Shown: positions 42,758 to 51,542, counted from the first letter of the stretch. The stretch is DNA of 64,000 nt from Halobacillus ihumii (GCF_902726645.1 NZ_CACVAO010000001.1:3296636-3360635), one strand, 5' to 3'. Notes: a model not told the origin generated them from the sequence alone. Program-made: numbers and translations.

Positions 42758-44272
42758 ATGAAGCCTCAAATTTTAATTGCAGGTGCCGGCCCGACTGGTC
42801 TTGCCTTAGCATTGAGCCTGGCGAAGCAGCAGGTACCTTTTAAAATTATTGACCAAGAATCTGGACCCGGGGAGGCGTCAAGGGCGATGGCCGTGATGCC
42901 GAGAACGCTTGAGTTTTATGATCAATTTAATTTCGCTGATGAATTCGTAACGGGCGGGATCAAGATTGAAGGCGTCCATGTCCATGTAGATGGTAAAGAA
43001 AAGGCCCATCTTGATCTTGGGTCGATCGGGGAAGGAATAAGCCGCTTCACGTCGCCTTACAGTTTTCCACAGGATGAGCATGAGAAAGTTTTACTGAAGC
43101 AGCTTGAGCGATATGGAGTAGAGGTTGAGTGGAACACAGAGCTGTTGTCTTTTCATGAGACCGATGAGGGGACGATGGCAGTATTGGTTTGTGACGGTGA
43201 AGAAAGCGAACAAGAATTTCTTTATATATGCGGATGTGATGGCGCGAGCAGTGCGGTTCGTCATCAAATTCAGGCAGGTTTTCCAGGCGGGACGTATGAA
43301 CAGGAATTTTATGTGATGGATATGAAGGCCGTAGGAGCGCCTATTGGCTCTCATAAATTAGCGATGTGTATGCACGGGGAAGAGTTTGTTGTATTGTTGC
43401 CTGTTCGCAGTAGCGATACCACGAGGGCGATTGGTGTGTTTCCCGATTACATGACAGCAGCTGATAAAGAGATTACGTCTGAAAATCTGGTAGATTACAT
43501 GCAATCTGCTTTCAGTATAGACGTAAAAGAAGTCAATTGGTTCTCGACATACAAAGTTCATCATCGGGTGGCGGAAGTCTTTAGAAAAGGAAGAGCTTTT
43601 CTAGTTGGTGATGCAGCCCATATTCATAGTCCAGCAGGCGGCCAGGGAATGAACACGGGAATTGGAGATGCCATGAATCTTGGCTGGAAACTGGCAGCCG
43701 TCGTGCAAGGAAAAATGAAACAAGAGGTGCTTAAAACGTATGAAACCGAGCGAAAGGCCTTTGCGGAACGTCTAGTCGATACAACAGACCGTGTGTTTAC
43801 ACGAGTAGTCTCTAAGAAGAGAGCCAATCGACTGTTTCGAAAAAGAATTGCTCCTCTGCTGATCCCATTAGCGAATCGATCAGATCGAGCCAGAAAAAAG
43901 CTGTTTATGACCCTATCTCAAGTGCAGATTGAGTACACAAAGAGCCGGCTGAGCAGGGGAAAAGTAAACGAACTCCAGGCTGGTATTCGACTCCCATATA
44001 CAGGGGAGAACTATGAAGCTTTACGTGCGTGGGATTGGCAAGTACATGTATATGGTGGAGCCAACTCTGAGCTTCGGGATTTTTGTCAGGACCGCGGGTT
44101 GGTGCTTCATACATTCAAGTATGATTCTGCCGCAGAAAAAAGAGGATTTAGCGGAGGAGCCATTTATTTAGTGCGACCGGATGGGCACATTGGTTTTGTG
44201 CATCCTGATCGGGACGTGCAAAGGCTTCAGAAATATATGGATGATTGGGGGATCGTCCCTTTCCACGGTTGA
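42758..44272 (+). CDS. FAD-dependent aromatic monooxygenase (PheA/TfdB type)
   Basis: 504 residues. Class A flavoprotein hydroxylase: dinucleotide motif GAGPTGLALALSLA at 7-20, DG motif CGCDGASSAVRHQI near 158-171, and the FAD-pyrophosphate motif FLVGDAAHIHSPAGGQGMN near 283-301, followed by GIGDAMNLGWKLA. A thioredoxin-like C-terminal region (about 400-504) ends the protein, as in phenol hydroxylase relatives. Substrate unknown; Bacillus relatives act on pentachlorophenol-like, rifampicin or polyketide substrates. GAGGAGG precedes ATG 42758. A weak cre-like TGTAAACACTTATA lies at 42696. Confidence 0.88.
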   Translation: MKPQILIAGAGPTGLALALSLAKQQVPFKIIDQESGPGEASRAMAVMPRTLEFYDQFNFADEFVTGGIKIEGVHVHVDGKEKAHLDLGSIGEGISRFTSPYSFPQDEHEKVLLKQLERYGVEVEWNTELLSFHETDEGTMAVLVCDGEESEQEFLYICGCDGASSAVRHQIQAGFPGGTYEQEFYVMDMKAVGAPIGSHKLAMCMHGEEFVVLLPVRSSDTTRAIGVFPDYMTAADKEITSENLVDYMQSAFSIDVKEVNWFSTYKVHHRVAEVFRKGRAFLVGDAAHIHSPAGGQGMNTGIGDAMNLGWKLAAVVQGKMKQEVLKTYETERKAFAERLVDTTDRVFTRVVSKKRANRLFRKRIAPLLIPLANRSDRARKKLFMTLSQVQIEYTKSRLSRGKVNELQAGIRLPYTGENYEALRAWDWQVHVYGGANSELRDFCQDRGLVLHTFKYDSAAEKRGFSGGAIYLVRPDGHIGFVHPDRDVQRLQKYMDDWGIVPFHG

Positions 44273-44334
44273 TGTTGTTTTACTAAGAGTGTGGCTAATG
44301 CTTTTAGAAAATAGGAGTTGTAGAACAATAAAAA

Positions 44335-44368
44335 GAAGCATGAGGCCGGCGCCCCATGCTTTTTTTAA
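44335..44368. terminator. Bidirectional terminator, monooxygenase / rlmN
   Basis: AAGCATG pairs with CATGCTT around a GC-rich inner loop containing GGCGCC, with A and T tracts on the two sides. Its right side overlaps the rlmN stop region. Confidence 0.75.
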
Positions 44369-45450
44369 TTTGCCTGTAAATTTTTCTTTTTACGAGCTTT
44401 TTCCTTTTCGATCTGTTTACTTCGAAGCTGACCGCATGCTGCATCAATATCGGTTCCGTGCTCGGTACGGACGCCGCATCTTATTCCGCGATCCATCAAA
44501 GTCTGATAGAAGGTAAGAATGGCTTCTTTTTCACTGCGCTCGTACGGATTATCAGCGACCGGATTGTACGGAATTAAGTTAACGTACGATAAATGGCGCT
44601 TATCTTTTAGTAAAGCGGCTAACTGTTCCGCTTCTTTCTTATGATCATTCACATCTTTTAATAAAATATATTCAAAGGTAATACGCCGATTTGTTTTTTC
44701 TAAATAGTAATCAATAGCTGGCATTAGTTTCTCTAATGGATAGGCGCGATTGATCTTCATAATTTTCGTACGGAGTTCATTGTTCGGTGCGTGGATGGAT
44801 AGAGCCAGATTAATTTGGATGCCTTCATCCGCAAACTCGTACATTTTTGGCGCGATTCCACTTGTAGATACAGTGATGTGACGCGCTCCAATCGATAATC
44901 CTTTTTGATCGTTTACAACACGCAGGAAATCAATCAAGTTGTCATAGTTATCGAATGGTTCACCGATTCCCATCACGACAATGTGGCTGACACGTTCGTC
45001 CTGGCCTTGATCATCCAGATGGTGCTGTACTTGCATAATTTGTTCAACAATCTCGCCGCTTGTTAAGTCACGGTTTTTACGCAGAACGCCACTCGCACAG
45101 AATGAACAGCCAATATTGCAGCCGACCTGTGTGGTGACACAAACTGATAGGCCATAGTTAAAGCGCATCAAGACGGTTTCGATCACGTTGCCGTCGTCTA
45201 ATTTAAATAGGAATTTAACCGTTCCATCTTTTGATTCCTGTTTAATTTCTTCCTTTAATGTCTCTATCGTAAAATGCTGATCGAGAAGATCGATACAGGA
45301 CTGATTCGCATTTTTCATCTCTGCAAAATCGGTGACACGCTTCTGGTAAAGCCAGTTCCAAACCTGCTTTGAGCGGAACTTCTTCTCACCGTGCTCGATC
45401 ATCCACTCCGTCAGTTGGTCAAAGGTTAATCCGTAAATGGATTGTTTCAT
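44365..45450 (-). CDS. rlmN: 23S rRNA (adenine-2503-C2)-methyltransferase
   Basis: 361 residues. Radical SAM methyltransferase acting on A2503 of 23S rRNA and on some tRNAs. Cluster cysteines C111, C115 and C118 in [11 protein letters not shown]; methyl-carrying C339 in [23 protein letters not shown] is the SAM-binding GEP motif. In B. subtilis rlmN lies in another operon; here it is alone next to the bmr region. Relation to ribosome-targeting antibiotic response is only a neighbourhood suggestion. The C-terminus is lysine-rich. Confidence 0.95.
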   Translation of the reverse strand: MKQSIYGLTFDQLTEWMIEHGEKKFRSKQVWNWLYQKRVTDFAEMKNANQSCIDLLDQHFTIETLKEEIKQESKDGTVKFLFKLDDGNVIETVLMRFNYGLSVCVTTQVGCNIGCSFCASGVLRKNRDLTSGEIVEQIMQVQHHLDDQGQDERVSHIVVMGIGEPFDNYDNLIDFLRVVNDQKGLSIGARHITVSTSGIAPKMYEFADEGIQINLALSIHAPNNELRTKIMKINRAYPLEKLMPAIDYYLEKTNRRITFEYILLKDVNDHKKEAEQLAALLKDKRHLSYVNLIPYNPVADNPYERSEKEAILTFYQTLMDRGIRCGVRTEHGTDIDAACGQLRSKQIEKEKARKKKNLQAN

Positions 45451-45589
45451 ATATACGCTCCTCTATAAAAAAATACGCTATTCCTATAATAATGGATATA
45501 CAGGCTGTAAACAACCAGTATGGGAAAGTCAGAATCTTATTTTAACTTCCAGTACAAACATTTTAGCAGCTGCGTCATTGGAATAGAAG

Positions 45590-45713
45590 AAGGTGGTCGG
45601 GGAAATAACTCGCTTTCCGTGGGCGTACGGTGAGCTTCCTCAGGCTTCCGCCTTCCGGGATCTCACCCTGTACTATAATCCCACAGGAGTCTCGTCATTT
45701 CCCCGACCACCTT
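45590..45713. repeat. 124-bp palindromic repeat element, copy A
   Basis: Perfect 17-bp terminal inverted repeats AAGGTGGTCGGGGAAAT and ATTTCCCCGACCACCTT enclose ACTCGCTTTCCGTGGGC, GGTGAGCTTCCTC, a central palindrome with CTCACC, and CACAGGAGTCTCGTC. I recall this sequence type as a dispersed repeat in many Bacillaceae genomes. No coding capacity. It lies in the 730-bp gap between rlmN and the bmr leader. Confidence 0.85.
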
Positions 45714-45910
45714 ACCTAGTAAAAGAAACGGAACGGGTACCTGTCAGTGTAGGAACACTACATAACCATTAATTATGACAGCTTTTATAGGTCTACCTTC
45801 ATGAATGAACAGTACCGTTAAATTCAATCTCCGTTAAAGGAAGGCCCGATGCTCGTCTGGAGAAGTATCTCCGATTTTTTACTAAATGGTTCCGTAGAGC
45901 TCATTATCGA

Positions 45911-46020
45911 AATGGGAAACTGCGAGACTCCTACGGGAAAGGAAAGGCTGGCGAGGCCCCGGAGGTCGGAGACCGAGGAGACTTGCCGTCTTCCCCGTGG
46001 AAAGCGAGTGGTTTTCCATC
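45911..46020. repeat. Palindromic repeat element, degenerate copy B in opposite orientation
   Basis: On the minus strand this reads CCACTCGCTTTCCACGGGG, a run of CTCC/CCTCGG, and CGTAGGAGTCTCGCAG, matching copy A in the same order but with decayed ends and centre. The two copies are therefore inverted relative to each other about 200 bp apart. Confidence 0.75.
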
Positions 46021-46098
46021 CCCATCCTCATATTAATAAATACGGAACCTTTATCAATCAGGACAATTTCATAATGACGGAACAGTTAAAACAGTAGA

Positions 46099-46115
46099 AA
46101 GGAATTAATTTCCTT
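46099..46115. promoter_or_regulatory. Palindrome upstream of bmr promoter
   Basis: AAGGAA and TTCCTT flank TTAAT, about 10 bp before the -35 box. A small operator is possible; no known regulator is assigned. Confidence 0.3.
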
Positions 46116-46124
46116 AATAATCTG

Positions 46125-46153
46125 TTGCATTAATTTTCCGAAAATTGTATAAT
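46125..46153 (+). promoter_or_regulatory. Sigma-A promoter of the bmr leader-bmrC-bmrD unit
   Basis: TTGCAT (46125-46130), 17-nt spacer, perfect TATAAT (46148-46153). Transcription would begin near 46160, just before the ribosome binding site of the leader peptide. Confidence 0.75.
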
Positions 46154-46184
46154 ATATAATCATTGAGAAAAGGAGGTCACGACC

Positions 46185-46244
46185 ATGAAAAAACGAATTG
46201 TACGATCCCAGTCCAATTTCATATGGTTCGTGGCCAGCCGGTAA
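46185..46244 (+). CDS. Leader peptide of bmrCD attenuator (BmrB-like)
   Basis: A 19-residue ORF, MKKRIVRSQSNFIWFVASR, with AAAGGAGG 8 nt before its ATG. Its last codons (TTC GTG GCC AGC CGG) contain TTCGTGGCC, an exact copy of the 3' arm of the downstream terminator. In B. subtilis the bmrCD transporter genes are preceded by bmrB, whose translation controls transcription attenuation in response to ribosome-targeting antibiotics; the position and logic here are the same, although I cannot compare the peptide sequence with BmrB. The peptide itself probably has no function after release. Confidence 0.75.
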   Translation: MKKRIVRSQSNFIWFVASR

Positions 46245-46285
46245 ACCTAGTTTATTCCATGAGAATAGGTTCATAGCGGGCCACG
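46229..46285 (+). promoter_or_regulatory. Predicted antiterminator of bmr leader
   Basis: CGTGGCC at 46229-46235, inside the leader ORF, can pair with GGCCACG at 46279-46285, the 5' arm of terminator 1. Between them AACCT...ATTC and GAAT..AGGTT form an inner helix, so the whole segment can be one long stem. It excludes terminator 1. A ribosome reading to the leader stop would cover its 5' strand. Confidence 0.6.
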
Positions 46286-46303
46286 TATGTTCGTGGCCTT
46301 TTT
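46279..46303 (+). terminator. bmr leader terminator 1
   Basis: GGCCACG (46279-46285) pairs with CGTGGCC (46292-46298) around TATGTT, then TTTTTA. Attenuating terminator within the leader. Confidence 0.8.
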
Positions 46304-46313
46304 ATGTGTTTGG

Positions 46314-46344
46314 AAAGCATACGTCACGTACGTATGCTTTTTTT
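46314..46344 (+). terminator. bmr leader terminator 2
   Basis: AAAGCATACGT (46314-46324) pairs with ACGTATGCTTT (46330-46340) around CACGT, then more T. The strand CATACGT can alternatively pair with ACGTATG at 46283-46289 in terminator 1, so it may be conditional too. Further weak hairpins TCTGTC/GACAGA (46358-46375) and AAGCGG/CCGCTT (46395-46412) follow. Confidence 0.75.
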
Positions 46345-46447
46345 GAGTTTTTAGGCGTCTGTCATAAAGGACAGATCTTTATTTTCTTGGTGGCAAGCGG
46401 CTGTGACCGCTTCACATAAATACATGATTACAGGAGGTTTTTATGAA

Positions 46448-46504
46448 ATGAGTAACAAATGGACGCACAAAGAATGGAACGAAGGTTGGAAAGAGAGTGG
46501 TTAG
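46448..46504 (+). CDS. Second small ORF upstream of bmrC
   Basis: An 18-residue ORF, MSNKWTHKEWNEGWKESG, with three tryptophans, preceded by AGGAGG. An overlapping ATG at 46443 gives only MK before a stop and is the closer start to the AGGAGG. It ends 28 bp before bmrC. It may be a second regulatory peptide or a coupling ORF. No homologue recognised. Confidence 0.5.
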   Translation: MSNKWTHKEWNEGWKESG

Positions 46505-46532
46505 CTAGTGAACAGATGAAAGGATGATAGCG

Positions 46533-48278
46533 ATGTTTAGTGTGTTAGTGAAGTTACGCTGGTTTTTTAAGCAATATTGGAAAAGGTACACATTTGCCAT
46601 TATCGCCTTGATTATCGTAAGTGCGATTGATTTAATCCCGCCAAAATTGGTTGGGATGGCGATTGATGAAATACAATTTAATACGTTAACAATGGAACAT
46701 CTAATTGATGTGCTGCTTTTATATGGCGGATTGATTATTGCCAGTTACACGATCTCATATTTATGGGATTATACGTTATTCAGCGGAGCGGCTATTATGG
46801 AGCGCAGTATGCGTTCAAGACTGATGGATCATTTTCTCAAAATGACTCCGAGATTTTTTCAACGTAATAAGGCTGGCGACTTAATGGCCCGCAGTACAAA
46901 TGATCTTAAAGCCATTGAAATGACGGCTGGGTTTGGAATACTAACGTTGATCGACTCGACGATCTTTATGATCTTAATCATTGCGATGATGGGGTTGACG
47001 ATCAGCTTTAAGTTAACCTTAGCAGCTTTGATTCCGCTGCCGATTATGGCGTTTGTGATGAATAAGTATGGCGGTGTGATTCATAAGCGTTTTATGGAAG
47101 CTCAGGAAGCTTTCGGGGAATTAAATAATTATGTGCTGGAATCAGTGAGAGGGGTTCGGGTAGTCAGGGCTTTTGTCCAGGAACGACAGGACCAGCATAG
47201 GTTTCAGAATATAACTGAAGATGTGTACGGGAAAAATGTCAAAGTAGCCAAGGTGGATGCTTTGTTTGAACCAACCATAACCGTTCTCGTAGGAATCTCT
47301 TACACCATCGGCCTTGGGTATGGGGCCTCACTTGTTTTTCACAATGTGATTACGCTCGGTGAGATGGTTTCTTTTAACGTATATTTAGGCATGTTAATTT
47401 GGCCGATGTTTGCGGTTGGCGAGCTGATCAATGTGATGCAGCGTGGGAATGCCTCACTGGATCGAGTAAATGAAACGCTGCAGTATAAGCCTGACGTTCT
47501 GTCCCCTAGTCATCCGAGAAGGCTCGATTATCCAGATACGATCGAGTTTAAAGGGGTAGATTTTCAATACCCAGGGGCGGAAGTTAAAGGGTTAAGTCAA
47601 TTGGATGTGTCGATCAAACGCGGTCAGACGATTGGCATTGTAGGGAAGACTGGTGCTGGAAAAACCACACTGTTCAGACAGTTGCTCCGTGAATATCCGG
47701 GGCTTCAAGGCTCTTTGCAAATTAATGGCATCGATATCAAAAACTTGGACTTAGATACGACACGATCCTGGATTGGTTATGTCCCACAAGAGCAAATTTT
47801 GTTCTCTAAGTCCATTCGCGAGAACATTCAGTTTGGTAAAAAAGGGGCGACGGATGAGGAGATTTATCGAGTCATGCGCTTAGCCCACTTTCTAGAAGAT
47901 ATGAAAATTTTACCGAAAGGGCTCGACACGATGGTGGGAGAAAGCGGGGTTACCCTGTCTGGAGGGCAAAAACAGCGAGTTGCGATAGCCCGGGCTTTCA
48001 TCATGGACCCGGAAATTCTCATGCTTGATGATGCAATGTCAGCTGTGGATGGAGAGACAGAGGCAGCCATTATCGAACATCTTCGTAAGGAACGAGAAGG
48101 AAAAACAACGCTGATTGCTGCGCATCGATTGTCTGCGGTGACTCACGCTGATCATATTCTAGTGCTTGAAGATGGCCGAATTGCTGAGCAAGGTACTCAT
48201 CAGGAGCTGATGAAGCAAAAAGGCTGGTATCAGACACAATATGATCATCAGCAGCTTGATCGGGAGGTGAAGGAATGA
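46533..48278 (+). CDS. bmrC: Multidrug ABC transporter subunit BmrC (YheI-like)
   Basis: 581 residues: six transmembrane helices (about 15-300) and a nucleotide-binding domain. Walker A GKTGAGKTT near 372-380, Q-loop YVPQEQILFSK, signature LSGGQKQR and Walker B ILMLDDAMSAVD. The residue after Walker B is Asp rather than the usual catalytic Glu, which marks the degenerate site of a heterodimeric exporter. Opening FSVLVKLRWFFKQYW closely resembles B. subtilis YheI. ATG 46533 follows AAAGG with 9-nt spacing; ATG 46524 overlaps that site. Overlaps bmrD by 4 bp (ATGA). Expression is probably controlled by the leader upstream. Confidence 0.93.
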   Translation: MFSVLVKLRWFFKQYWKRYTFAIIALIIVSAIDLIPPKLVGMAIDEIQFNTLTMEHLIDVLLLYGGLIIASYTISYLWDYTLFSGAAIMERSMRSRLMDHFLKMTPRFFQRNKAGDLMARSTNDLKAIEMTAGFGILTLIDSTIFMILIIAMMGLTISFKLTLAALIPLPIMAFVMNKYGGVIHKRFMEAQEAFGELNNYVLESVRGVRVVRAFVQERQDQHRFQNITEDVYGKNVKVAKVDALFEPTITVLVGISYTIGLGYGASLVFHNVITLGEMVSFNVYLGMLIWPMFAVGELINVMQRGNASLDRVNETLQYKPDVLSPSHPRRLDYPDTIEFKGVDFQYPGAEVKGLSQLDVSIKRGQTIGIVGKTGAGKTTLFRQLLREYPGLQGSLQINGIDIKNLDLDTTRSWIGYVPQEQILFSKSIRENIQFGKKGATDEEIYRVMRLAHFLEDMKILPKGLDTMVGESGVTLSGGQKQRVAIARAFIMDPEILMLDDAMSAVDGETEAAIIEHLRKEREGKTTLIAAHRLSAVTHADHILVLEDGRIAEQGTHQELMKQKGWYQTQYDHQQLDREVKE

Positions 48279-50305
48279 GGAAGCCTTCAACAGAACGTAA
48301 ATTATTTAATTTTGCTTTATTGTATCGAAGGAATATTGTTATTGGGCTTGTTTGTTTAGTTATTGCGGTTGCTTTAGAGCTTACAGGGCCATTTATTGCC
48401 AAGCGTCTGATTGATGAACATATCGTCGGCATTGAGGACCAATGGCATGAAGTTCAGCAGCCTGATGCCTACACGGTTTCTTATAACGGAGAACTGTATA
48501 AACGGGCCGACCGTATTGAGGAAAATGATGAAGTAACCGATACGGCAACTATTTTGCAAGTAGGCCGGAATTATATGTTTATTCCTTCTGATGTGCCTCT
48601 GACGGGCAGTCGCTCCTATCAAGATGGAGTCGTTACCATTACTTTAAATGGGGAAACGATGAAAGCTGAAGCAGAGCAACTGTCTTTGACAGAGCTGTAT
48701 CGTTTCTTCGAGCCTGAACAGCGCTCGATTTACTGGCTGCTTGCCATCTATCTCGGGCTTCTGCTGATTGCAGCTGTTTTTCAATTCATTCACACATTTA
48801 TTCTTCAAAAGACGTCTAATCGTATTATTAAGCGAATGAGAGATGACGTATTTGCTCATATTCACCGTCTGCCTGTGAATTATTTTATCGATCAGCCGGC
48901 GGGGAAAATCGTGGCGCGCGTTACAAACGATACAGAAGCGATTCGGGAGCTTTACGTCAAGGTGCTGGCCACATTTGTTACAAGTATTTTTTACATGGCG
49001 GGGATCTATGTCGCTCTGTTTTTGCTAGATGTGAAGCTTGCTTTGATGTGTTTGCTGCTGATTCCGATTATTCTGGTATGGATGAGGCTGTATAAGCATT
49101 ATGGGGGCAAGTACAATAGCGTTGTGCGATCTACCGTTAGTGATATGAATGGGAGTATAAATGAAGCGATACAAGGCATGTCGATTATTCAAGCCTTTCG
49201 TCAGGAAAAACAAACGTCGGAGGATTTTGAACGTCTGAATACGAGACATTTCAATTACCAACGTAAACTTGTACGATTGAGTGCTTTAACTTCGTTTAAT
49301 TTGGTAAATGTATTGAGAAACATCGCTTTTGTTGCGTTTCTTTGGTATTTCGGTTCCTCATCAATTGGCGTGGAAGGAATTGTAACAGCCGGTGTACTTT
49401 ACGCATTCGTTGATTATTTGAACCGGCTTTTTCAACCTGTAACGGATCTCGTTAATCAGCTGCCGCAGCTTGAGCAGGCTCGTGTCGCTGCTGGACGCGT
49501 ATTCGAGCTGCTTGAACAACCGGTGGAATCTCAAGACCATGAGCCTGTGTCCCGTTATCGTGGAAAGATTGCCTTTAAACAGGTAACCTTTGCCTATACA
49601 AAAGGAGAAGACGTGCTCAAAGATATTAATTTCGAAGTACAGCCGGGACAGACGGCAGCCTTTGTCGGTCACACAGGTTCTGGAAAAAGTTCAATTATGA
49701 ACTTGTTATTTCGTTTTTATGACCCTCAAACTGGTGAGATCACGATCGATGGCCACTCTACAAAAGAATGGTCACGGCAGCAGGTACGTAGTCACATGGG
49801 GATCGTGCTCCAGGATCCCTTTATTTTCTCGGGGACGATTTTGTCGAATGTAACGATGAATGATGAAAAAATTTCCCGGGAAATGGCTATCAATGCCTTG
49901 AAAGCTGTAGGGGCAGATCGCTTTATAGAAAAATTACCAGATCAATATGATGCCGTTCTGCAGGAAAAAGGAGATTCTTTATCAATGGGAGAGCGTCAGT
50001 TGATTTCTTTTGCCAGGGCACTCGCGTTTGATCCAGCTATTTTAATCCTGGATGAAGCGACGGCGAACATTGATACGGAAACCGAGCAGATCATTCAGAA
50101 AGCCTTGGAAGTATTAAAGCAAGGCCGGACGACACTTGTGATTGCCCACCGATTATCCACCATTCAGCAGGCAGATCAAATTTTCGTATTAAATCGTGGT
50201 ACAATGATAGAGCGAGGAACGCATAGTGAACTTCTGGCTGAAGGCGGCCAGTACTACCAGATGTATCAAATGCAGCAGGGTGCCGTTAAAGCAGGTGCTA
50301 TGTAG
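48275..50305 (+). CDS. bmrD: Multidrug ABC transporter subunit BmrD (YheH-like)
   Basis: 676 residues. Between the first and second transmembrane helices there is an inserted hydrophilic region (about 48-145), the extracellular domain known from BmrD. Nucleotide-binding domain: Walker A GHTGSGKSS near 466-474, LQDPFIFSGT, signature-position LSMGERQ (a slightly altered LSGGQ) and Walker B LILDEATANID with the catalytic Glu. With BmrC it forms a heterodimer with one competent ATPase site. Exports drugs such as Hoechst dye and doxorubicin in B. subtilis. ATGA overlap with bmrC shows coupling. Confidence 0.93.
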   Translation: MRKPSTERKLFNFALLYRRNIVIGLVCLVIAVALELTGPFIAKRLIDEHIVGIEDQWHEVQQPDAYTVSYNGELYKRADRIEENDEVTDTATILQVGRNYMFIPSDVPLTGSRSYQDGVVTITLNGETMKAEAEQLSLTELYRFFEPEQRSIYWLLAIYLGLLLIAAVFQFIHTFILQKTSNRIIKRMRDDVFAHIHRLPVNYFIDQPAGKIVARVTNDTEAIRELYVKVLATFVTSIFYMAGIYVALFLLDVKLALMCLLLIPIILVWMRLYKHYGGKYNSVVRSTVSDMNGSINEAIQGMSIIQAFRQEKQTSEDFERLNTRHFNYQRKLVRLSALTSFNLVNVLRNIAFVAFLWYFGSSSIGVEGIVTAGVLYAFVDYLNRLFQPVTDLVNQLPQLEQARVAAGRVFELLEQPVESQDHEPVSRYRGKIAFKQVTFAYTKGEDVLKDINFEVQPGQTAAFVGHTGSGKSSIMNLLFRFYDPQTGEITIDGHSTKEWSRQQVRSHMGIVLQDPFIFSGTILSNVTMNDEKISREMAINALKAVGADRFIEKLPDQYDAVLQEKGDSLSMGERQLISFARALAFDPAILILDEATANIDTETEQIIQKALEVLKQGRTTLVIAHRLSTIQQADQIFVLNRGTMIERGTHSELLAEGGQYYQMYQMQQGAVKAGAM

Positions 50306-50338
50306 TTCTTATTCTAATGGCTTATGAGGTGTCGACGC

Positions 50339-51169
50339 ATGAAAGACCATGATGATCAAAAGCCGGATATCATTGATGATGATTTATATGAAGAAATAGA
50401 TGATGAAGAATTATATGAACTTATTCAAGAGGAAAAAAGGCTGGCTTGGGAACGCGAACGGGAAGAGAAAGAGGAGAGAAAATCTAAGCGTCCGTTTCCA
50501 AGGTGGCTGTTCTTTCTGATCGCCTTTATGATGATAGCAAACATCATTGCTGTCATTCCGAAAACGTTCTCGATTCCCGCGATTGACTTTTTAGTCACGT
50601 CCGCAAAACTCTCTACTAATCCAGACATTGATCGATACCAGGAAGCAGTCGTTGTCGTGGAAGCAGGGCAAAGTAAAGGGACGGGATTCGCGATCGATAA
50701 AGAGGGAACGATTATTACAAACCACCATGTGATTGAAGGAAAGAAACGGATCTCTGTCGCTTTCCCTGACGAGGGATTGTTTGAAGCCAAAGTTGTGGAG
50801 AAGTTTCCTGAAGTTGACTTAGCTGTATTACAAGCCGAAGGTAGCGGTTTTCCCCATCTTACGTTAGCAAAACAAACGTCTTTTGAAGAAGGGGAGCCTT
50901 TTTATTTTATCGGAAACCCGTTAAGCTTCACAGGAATCGCGAATAAAGGGAGGATTATCGACTCTATTACATTAGAAGATTGGAAGCAGCCTGTTTTAAT
51001 GCTTGATGCACCAATCTATCGGGGCAATTCGGGGAGCCCAGTCATTAATTCTCAAGGAAAAGTGATGGCTGTGGTCTTTGCCACCTTAGATCATGAGGAA
51101 AAAGGGCGGGTCGGACTGGCCATTCCTATCGATTATTATTATGAGCGAACAAACCAAGAAACCCCCTAA
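50339..51169 (+). CDS. Membrane-anchored S1C (HtrA-like) serine protease without PDZ domain
   Basis: 276 residues. An acidic, charged cytoplasmic N-terminus (1-50), one transmembrane helix at about 55-78, and a trypsin-like domain. Catalytic triad candidates: H130 in ITNHHVI, D160 in EVDLAVL and S231 in RGNSGSPV. It ends shortly after the protease fold, so the PDZ domain of HtrA/DegP is missing. Likely acts at the outer face of the membrane in protein quality control. ATG 50339 follows GAGGTG; ATG 50324 begins at that site. It follows bmrD after 33 bp and may be co-transcribed. Confidence 0.88.
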   Translation: MKDHDDQKPDIIDDDLYEEIDDEELYELIQEEKRLAWEREREEKEERKSKRPFPRWLFFLIAFMMIANIIAVIPKTFSIPAIDFLVTSAKLSTNPDIDRYQEAVVVVEAGQSKGTGFAIDKEGTIITNHHVIEGKKRISVAFPDEGLFEAKVVEKFPEVDLAVLQAEGSGFPHLTLAKQTSFEEGEPFYFIGNPLSFTGIANKGRIIDSITLEDWKQPVLMLDAPIYRGNSGSPVINSQGKVMAVVFATLDHEEKGRVGLAIPIDYYYERTNQETP

Positions 51170-51199
51170 GTAATAGCTGACGTTTTACTTAGGGGGTTA
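51160..51199 (+). terminator. Hairpin overlapping the protease stop codon
   Basis: ACCCCCTAAGT pairs with ACTTAGGGGGT around a 15-nt loop; the TAA stop (51167-51169) is in the stem. No T tract follows, so termination efficiency is uncertain. The following 340 bp up to sigI are AT-rich with no clear gene or promoter; a CCC...CGAA pair at 51489-51515 faintly resembles sigma-I promoter elements. Confidence 0.5.
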
Positions 51200-51542
51200 A
51201 ATAGGTATTATGAATCATTGTTTTATGGTTCGTAAGACTTATTTTGTGGGCATATTTACGTTCTTAACTTGATAATGGTTATTGCGTAATTCTAAATACC
51301 TGTTTTTTGAAATGATTATTTAATAAAATGTAAATCGTGTGTGGTGGAATACAAGTCGAATATTGAGTAAAATTGTCTTGCTCTATACAATATCCACATA
51401 CCTGCCTTATACAATTAGTGAAAACTACTTCAGTTTTATATGGTTGATACAAAATTGTAATAAAAATGAAACTTTTATTTAAAATACGCCCAAATAGATG
51501 AATTTTGAAACGAAAATATTTATTAGCTGGAGGTGATGAAGG

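Noticed and set aside
45849-46097. 82-codon frame across repeat copy B
   Set aside because: Runs through a palindromic repeat element; no binding site and no recognised similarity.
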